Positions 59,799 through 64,000 of a DNA stretch of 64,000 bases are shown piece after piece. The stretch is from NCBI RefSeq assembly GCF_001423495.1, contig NZ_LMOG01000021.1, forward strand, positions 6,031-70,030, written 5' to 3'. How positions within the stretch are numbered: position 1 is the stretch's first letter; each line of letters starts with the position of its first letter. Origin of the DNA: Xanthomonas sp. Leaf131. GTDB lineage: Bacteria; Pseudomonadota; Gammaproteobacteria; Xanthomonadales; Xanthomonadaceae. The notes beneath the pieces were generated by a model. The model had not been told where the DNA came from and did not search any database. It was given only the letters and a program-made list of their open reading frames with translations. The position numbers and the translations under genes were made by a program.

Positions 59799-60338
59799 AT
59801 GTCGCATCCTGAAGACGAAGACGACAGCGCGTTGTTCCGCGCAGCGATCGGCGCGGTCAAGCCGATTCGCGAAGTCGCACCACCGGCCAACCTCAAGCCG
59901 CGCCCCAAGCCGCGCGCGCGCATGGCCGAGCGCGACGACGCCGAAGCGCATACCGAATTTGCACGTTTGCTGCGCGACAGCGCGCCGCTGGAAGCCGGCG
60001 ACACCGCCAGTTATCGGCGCGAGAATCTTCCCACCCGATTGTTTCAGCGACTCAAGCGCGGCCAGTTCTCGATCCAGGACGAACTGGATCTGCATGGCGC
60101 CACTGCGGCACAGGCCGAATCATTGTTGCGGCAGTTCCTGCTCGAGGCGCATGCGCACGAGTATGGCTGTGTGCGCATCATCCATGGCAAGGGCCTGCAA
60201 TCCGACAATGGCGCGCCGGTGTTGAAAAACCTGATGGATCGTCTGTTGCGCCAGCGCAACGATGTGCTGGCGTTTCATTCGGCGCCGGCCACGCAAGGTG
60301 GGACGGGGGCGTTGCTGGTATTGCTGGCGCGGCGTTAG
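59799..60338 (+). CDS. Smr-domain protein
   Basis: 179 residues: a charged N-terminal half (Pro/Lys/Arg-rich, AKPIREVAPPANLKPRPKPRARM-like) and a C-terminal Smr domain with LDLHGATAAQAESLLRQFLLEAHAHEYGCVRIIHGKG. The DLHG and HGKG motifs are those of the nicking/RNA-cleaving Smr fold (SmrA/SmrB). ATG at 59799 preferred to GTG at 59793. Divergent from surE. Confidence 0.88.
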   Translation: MSHPEDEDDSALFRAAIGAVKPIREVAPPANLKPRPKPRARMAERDDAEAHTEFARLLRDSAPLEAGDTASYRRENLPTRLFQRLKRGQFSIQDELDLHGATAAQAESLLRQFLLEAHAHEYGCVRIIHGKGLQSDNGAPVLKNLMDRLLRQRNDVLAFHSAPATQGGTGALLVLLARR

Positions 60339-60374
60339 CGAAAGCTGCGCTGGCGCATTGTTCGGTGTTATCGG

Positions 60375-60407
60375 TGACGCCGGTCGCGGCCAGGGCCGCT
60401 CCTACAA
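60375..60407 (-). repeat. GTAG-type REP element
   Basis: On the minus strand TTGTAGGAGCGGCCCTGGC and on to CGCGACCGGCGTCAC: a GTAG head followed by a GCGGCC/GGCCGC hairpin. This is the structure of REP sequences handled by RAYT transposases in Pseudomonas and Xanthomonads. It fills the 128-base gap between the convergent Smr and truD genes. Confidence 0.7.
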
Positions 60408-60466
60408 GGTCAAGGCCTCAGCTTGGCAATGTTGGTTTGCGCTGCGCATCGCCGCAGTGGCAAAAC

Positions 60467-61570
60467 TCAAGCGTCGGAGCGGACATTGGCCATGCCGCGA
60501 CCTGCATCGGCCACTTCGCCCAGCTCCCATAGCACCGCGGTGGCGTAGCAACCTGGCGGCAATGCGAATTCGACCTGCAAGGTGTGCGCCTCCAGCCAGC
60601 GGTAGTCCAAGCCTTGCGGGCGTAAACGCAACGCGCGGCGCTCCTGCTTCAGACCAGCAGTTTCCAAACCGACCCGCAGCACCTCGGACTGTGGATCGGA
60701 CAACGCGCCCTGCTCCACTGCGGCGGCCTGGTCGGTCGCACGCAGCTCGCCCACGCCCCACAACGGGCCGCTGGGGTGGATATCGAAACGCGCCAGACGC
60801 TCTGCCAGCAGCTCGCTCCACGGCTCGGGGCCGAACACGCTGCGTGAGCCATCCAGCATCCAGGCCTCGCCCTCCAGCGCTACATCCCAACTGCCCTGCT
60901 CCACGCGCGCGCTAAGCACGCGATTGAACAGTGCCGAGCGCGCAGCCGACAACAAGATCGAACGTTGATCGTTGCGCAGCCGCCGCTTCGGTGCCGGTAC
61001 CAACGTGCCGTCGGCCTCCTGGATGTAGCCGAACATCGCCAGCGCAGATGCCACGTTGCCGCCATCGCGGCCGAAGCGTTGTTCGCCGAACCAATTGGGA
61101 ATGCCGCGTGCGGCAATCGCCTGCAAGCGTTGCTCGATCGCGTCGCGTTCGCCCTGCACGTGGCGCAGCGTCAGCACGAAGCGATTGCCGTGCAGCGCGC
61201 CGCGTTGCAGCTTGCGGTTGTGCCAGGTGCTATCGACCACCTGCATGTCGTCGTCGTCGAGCGCAGCGATGTCCGGCGCGATACGTTTGGGCAGATGCAC
61301 GCTGAAACGCTGCGTGGTCACTGCGTGGCGATCCTTCAGCCCTGCGTAGCCGACGCCCATTTCCGCAATACCTGCCCACGATGCGAGTTTCTTGGCGATA
61401 TATGCCGTGTTCTGGCCACGTTTGCGCACGCTGAGCAACAGGTGCTCACCTTCGCCGGAGGCTTCGAAGGCAGGTTGCTCATCGACTTGAAAATCGTCGG
61501 GCGTGCTGCGCATTGCCGCGCTGAGGACCGCAGCGCCATGTGCGCGCGGCAGAACAGAGGTGTCGCTCAT
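60467..61570 (-). CDS. truD: tRNA pseudouridine(13) synthase
   Basis: 367 residues. Catalytic Asp80 in [14 protein letters not shown], the same number as E. coli TruD, plus [28 protein letters not shown] and the TRUD-insertion region. ATG at 61570. 249 bases separate it from ispF; that gap shows no gene. Confidence 0.95.
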   Translation of the reverse strand: MSDTSVLPRAHGAAVLSAAMRSTPDDFQVDEQPAFEASGEGEHLLLSVRKRGQNTAYIAKKLASWAGIAEMGVGYAGLKDRHAVTTQRFSVHLPKRIAPDIAALDDDDMQVVDSTWHNRKLQRGALHGNRFVLTLRHVQGERDAIEQRLQAIAARGIPNWFGEQRFGRDGGNVASALAMFGYIQEADGTLVPAPKRRLRNDQRSILLSAARSALFNRVLSARVEQGSWDVALEGEAWMLDGSRSVFGPEPWSELLAERLARFDIHPSGPLWGVGELRATDQAAAVEQGALSDPQSEVLRVGLETAGLKQERRALRLRPQGLDYRWLEAHTLQVEFALPPGCYATAVLWELGEVADAGRGMANVRSDA

Positions 61571-61819
61571 GCTGTGATTTACCTTCGCGCCGATATCTCG
61601 TGCGCTGTAAGCCGAATGCCTCGGCGCGATGGTGTCGCATTGCAACGTCCCGGCCAGCCAGGCGTGTACGACTGCGATTCAGAGCGGCTAAAAAATCAGA
61701 CCGCAGTGTCGGTTGCGTGCGGATGGCATGCTCAGAACCGAAGGCCAAGTGTGAGGCTCACTGTACCGAGCCCCGGCTGCCTTGCCCGGCGGTGAGCGCA
61801 ACCGTCTTGTTGGTCGCCG

Positions 61820-62311
61820 TCAGACTGCGATCTTGCCGAGCAACACCGCCGCCTGTGCAGCGATGCCTTCGCTGCGGCCGGTGAAGCCGAGTTGTTCGCT
61901 GGTGGTGGCCTTGACGCTGACCGCATCGAGCTCGATCGCCAGCAGGCCGGCGATGCGTTCGCGCATCGCCAGTGCATGTGGGCCGATCTTGGGGCGCTCG
62001 CAGATCACGGTGACATCGGCGTTGCCCACGCGCCAGCCACGCGCGCGCAGCAACTGATCGCAGTGCTGCAGAAACTGCGCGCTGTCGGCATCCTTCCAGC
62101 GCGCGTCGGAGGGCGGGAAATGCTGACCGATATCGCCCAGCGCCAAAGCGCCCAACATCGCATCGCATAGCGCGTGCAGCACGACATCGCCATCGCTGTG
62201 CGCAAGCACGCCATGACTGTGCGCCACGCGCACCCCGCCCAGCATCACGTGGTCGCCAGGACCGAACGCGTGCACGTCGTAGCCCTGACCGATTCGAACA
62301 TTGAAAGACAT
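61820..62311 (-). CDS. ispF: 2-C-methyl-D-erythritol 2,4-cyclodiphosphate synthase
   Basis: Fifth step of the MEP isoprenoid pathway. 163 residues. Metal ligands Asp12 and His14 in [36 protein letters not shown], and the C-terminal [21 protein letters not shown]. Separated from ispD by 146 bases. Confidence 0.97.
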   Translation of the reverse strand: MSFNVRIGQGYDVHAFGPGDHVMLGGVRVAHSHGVLAHSDGDVVLHALCDAMLGALALGDIGQHFPPSDARWKDADSAQFLQHCDQLLRARGWRVGNADVTVICERPKIGPHALAMRERIAGLLAIELDAVSVKATTSEQLGFTGRSEGIAAQAAVLLGKIAV

Positions 62312-62457
62312 GGAAAATCCGTGGTGAGTGAGAGTGCCCAACAACAGGGAGCAAGCTGTCGTTTAGGTCGGCATGGAGGTTGCAAAGAGACCGCAGTGTA
62401 CGAGTGGCCTATACAGCCGGTTCCGCAAACCGGCCTCGCAATCGTTCGACAGCCGCT

Positions 62458-63231
62458 CTAAAGCGTGTTGACGTCGTGATTGGCACCGGCAGACACCGCA
62501 TCTTTGCGTGGGGCGACCAATTCGGCATCCACCGCCACACCGCGACGTGCCAGTTCGAACTCGAACCGCGCCAGGTCGACCGGCGTGGTCACCTTGAAGT
62601 TGTCCTCGGCGCCCTCCACCAGCAACGGGCGCAATCCCAGCCGCTCCATCGCCATCGCCTCGTCGGTCACGTCCACACCGGCGGCCGAGGCGTCGGTAAG
62701 ACCGCGGATCAGTTGATGACGGCGAAACAGCTGCGGGGTCAGCGCACGCCACAGCCGCTCGCGCGGTTCGGTGACATCGATGCCGCCATCGTCGCCGGCA
62801 CGCTTGAGGGTGTCGCGCACAGGTGCGGCCAGGATCGCGCCAACCGGGTCGCCGCGACCGATTTCCAGCAGGCGCTCCAGGTCGGCCAACGCCAGATTGG
62901 GCCGCGCGGCGTCGTGCACCAGCACAAAGTCATCGGCGCGCACACTCTCGGGTAAGGCCAGCAGTCCGGCCAGCACCGATGCGGCGCGTGTGATGCCGCC
63001 AACGCAGGTCAACACCGGTTTGGACTGTACTGCCGTCCAGCCTGGCCAGTCGGCATCGTCGGGCGCGATCGCCACGACAATTCCGGCCACCACCGGATGC
63101 GCGGCAAGCGCAGCCAAGGTGTAGGCCATCAGTGGTTGGCCGGCGGCATGCAGATATTGTTTGGGGACCTGCCCGCCAAAGCGCGTGCCGCGTCCTGCGG
63201 CCGGCACGATCGCCCAGATCGAACCGGTCAT
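62458..63231 (-). CDS. ispD: 2-C-methyl-D-erythritol 4-phosphate cytidylyltransferase
   Basis: Third step of the MEP pathway. 257 residues. CTP-binding [37 protein letters not shown] and [11 protein letters not shown] are conserved. The tail beyond the core ([19 protein letters not shown]) is a short extension. ATG overlaps the ftsB stop by four bases. Confidence 0.96.
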   Translation of the reverse strand: MTGSIWAIVPAAGRGTRFGGQVPKQYLHAAGQPLMAYTLAALAAHPVVAGIVVAIAPDDADWPGWTAVQSKPVLTCVGGITRAASVLAGLLALPESVRADDFVLVHDAARPNLALADLERLLEIGRGDPVGAILAAPVRDTLKRAGDDGGIDVTEPRERLWRALTPQLFRRHQLIRGLTDASAAGVDVTDEAMAMERLGLRPLLVEGAEDNFKVTTPVDLARFEFELARRGVAVDAELVAPRKDAVSAGANHDVNTL

Positions 63232-63590
63232 GGCTGTTCCGCCGGAGCGGTTGCGGCGGGCGCCTCGGGTTCGGTCGACGGCGCGGCCACTGCGGGCGGC
63301 AGCGGCGGTGCATCCTCGACTACGCGATAGAACGTCTCGCCCGGCTTGATCATGCCCAGCTCGCTGCGTGCGCGTTCCTCGATTGCCGCCTCGCCGTCCT
63401 TCAAATCCTTCACCTCTGCTGCCAACGCCTGGTTGCGTTGGCGCAGACCTTCGTTGTCCTGTGTCTGATGCGCGACCTGGGCTTCCAGCATCATCACCTC
63501 GCCGGAATTCCCAGGCCCGAACCAGAAGCGGTACTGCAGCCAAGCCAGCAGCACCGCCAGCACCAGCAGTAGCCAGCGCCAGTTGCGCAC
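63228..63590 (-). CDS. ftsB: Cell-division protein FtsB
   Basis: Inner-membrane septal protein of the FtsQLB complex. 120 residues: one transmembrane helix (about 4-22), a coiled coil (about 30-75, [39 protein letters not shown] is its landmark region), then a Pro/Ala/Glu-rich periplasmic tail longer than in E. coli. GTG start at 63590. Follows eno by three bases. Confidence 0.93.
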   Translation of the reverse strand: MRNWRWLLLVLAVLLAWLQYRFWFGPGNSGEVMMLEAQVAHQTQDNEGLRQRNQALAAEVKDLKDGEAAIEERARSELGMIKPGETFYRVVEDAPPLPPAVAAPSTEPEAPAATAPAEQP

Positions 63591-63593
63591 GGC

Positions 63594-64000
<407 letters not shown>

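Overview
The window is a chromosomal segment of a Xanthomonas (Gammaproteobacteria, Lysobacterales). Evidence: very high G+C with G/C-rich third codon positions; a perfect Xanthomonas-type LexA box in front of lexA; a peroxiredoxin Q with the Xanthomonas Cys48/Cys84 pair; and a plant-polymer utilisation locus whose gene order matches, from memory, the xyloglucan utilisation locus (XyGUL) described in X. citri. There is no prophage, insertion sequence, CRISPR array or other obvious mobile island. I could not run homology searches, so every family call rests on reading motifs and gene order.

Region 1 (1-24610) is a sugar-acquisition island. On the minus strand, in transcription order: two paralogous TonB-dependent receptors, a GH74 endo-xyloglucanase, an SGNH acetylesterase (CE20-like), a GH35 beta-galactosidase lipoprotein, a GH31 alpha-xylosidase with a PA14 insert, a GH95 alpha-L-fucosidase, then xylB and the start of xylA. 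Next to the receptors is a LysR-type regulator. Diverging from it on the plus strand is a tightly overlapping operon for galactonate catabolism (dgoA, dgoD, an SMP-30 lactonase, dgoK). Xyloglucan oligosaccharides are thus imported, deacetylated, stripped of fucose, galactose and xylose, and the xylose and galactose are fed into pathways encoded alongside. The main new observation is a conserved promoter element, GGAATA-N8-BGAAWWTTTCATTKG, at fixed internal spacing in front of both receptors and in the lysR-dgoA divergent region. In two of the three copies GAATA closes the inverted repeat TATTC-N7-GAATA, the form expected of a LysR operator. This predicts one regulon joining polymer attack to galactose catabolism.

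Region 2 (24611-37650) is ordinary chromosome: a compound palindromic repeat, fdxA, dapA with a short BamC-like lipoprotein, gcvR, rraB, prxQ, a PIN-PhoH ATPase, a small lipoprotein, a DUF1275 membrane protein, thiD, two identical tandem tRNA-Arg(ACG) genes, a DedA-rhodanese fusion, a LysR gene diverging from a pirin gene, and a soluble chemoreceptor with three tandem PAS repeats.

Region 3 (37650-45571) holds tRNA-Ser(GCT), csrA, alaS, recX, recA, lexA and ubiB, all on the minus strand, the classic gammaproteobacterial recA-recX-alaS-csrA order with the SOS repressor beside it.

Region 4 (45572-64000) starts with a third, solitary TonB-dependent receptor, then pncC, hflX, hfq, miaA, folP, ftsH and rlmE (RNA metabolism and protein quality control), yhbY and a Mth938-family gene on the plus strand, and finally an nlpD-yqaA-pcm-surE group, an Smr-domain gene, truD, ispF, ispD, ftsB and the end of eno. 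Many genes here overlap by 1-4 bases, implying translational coupling.
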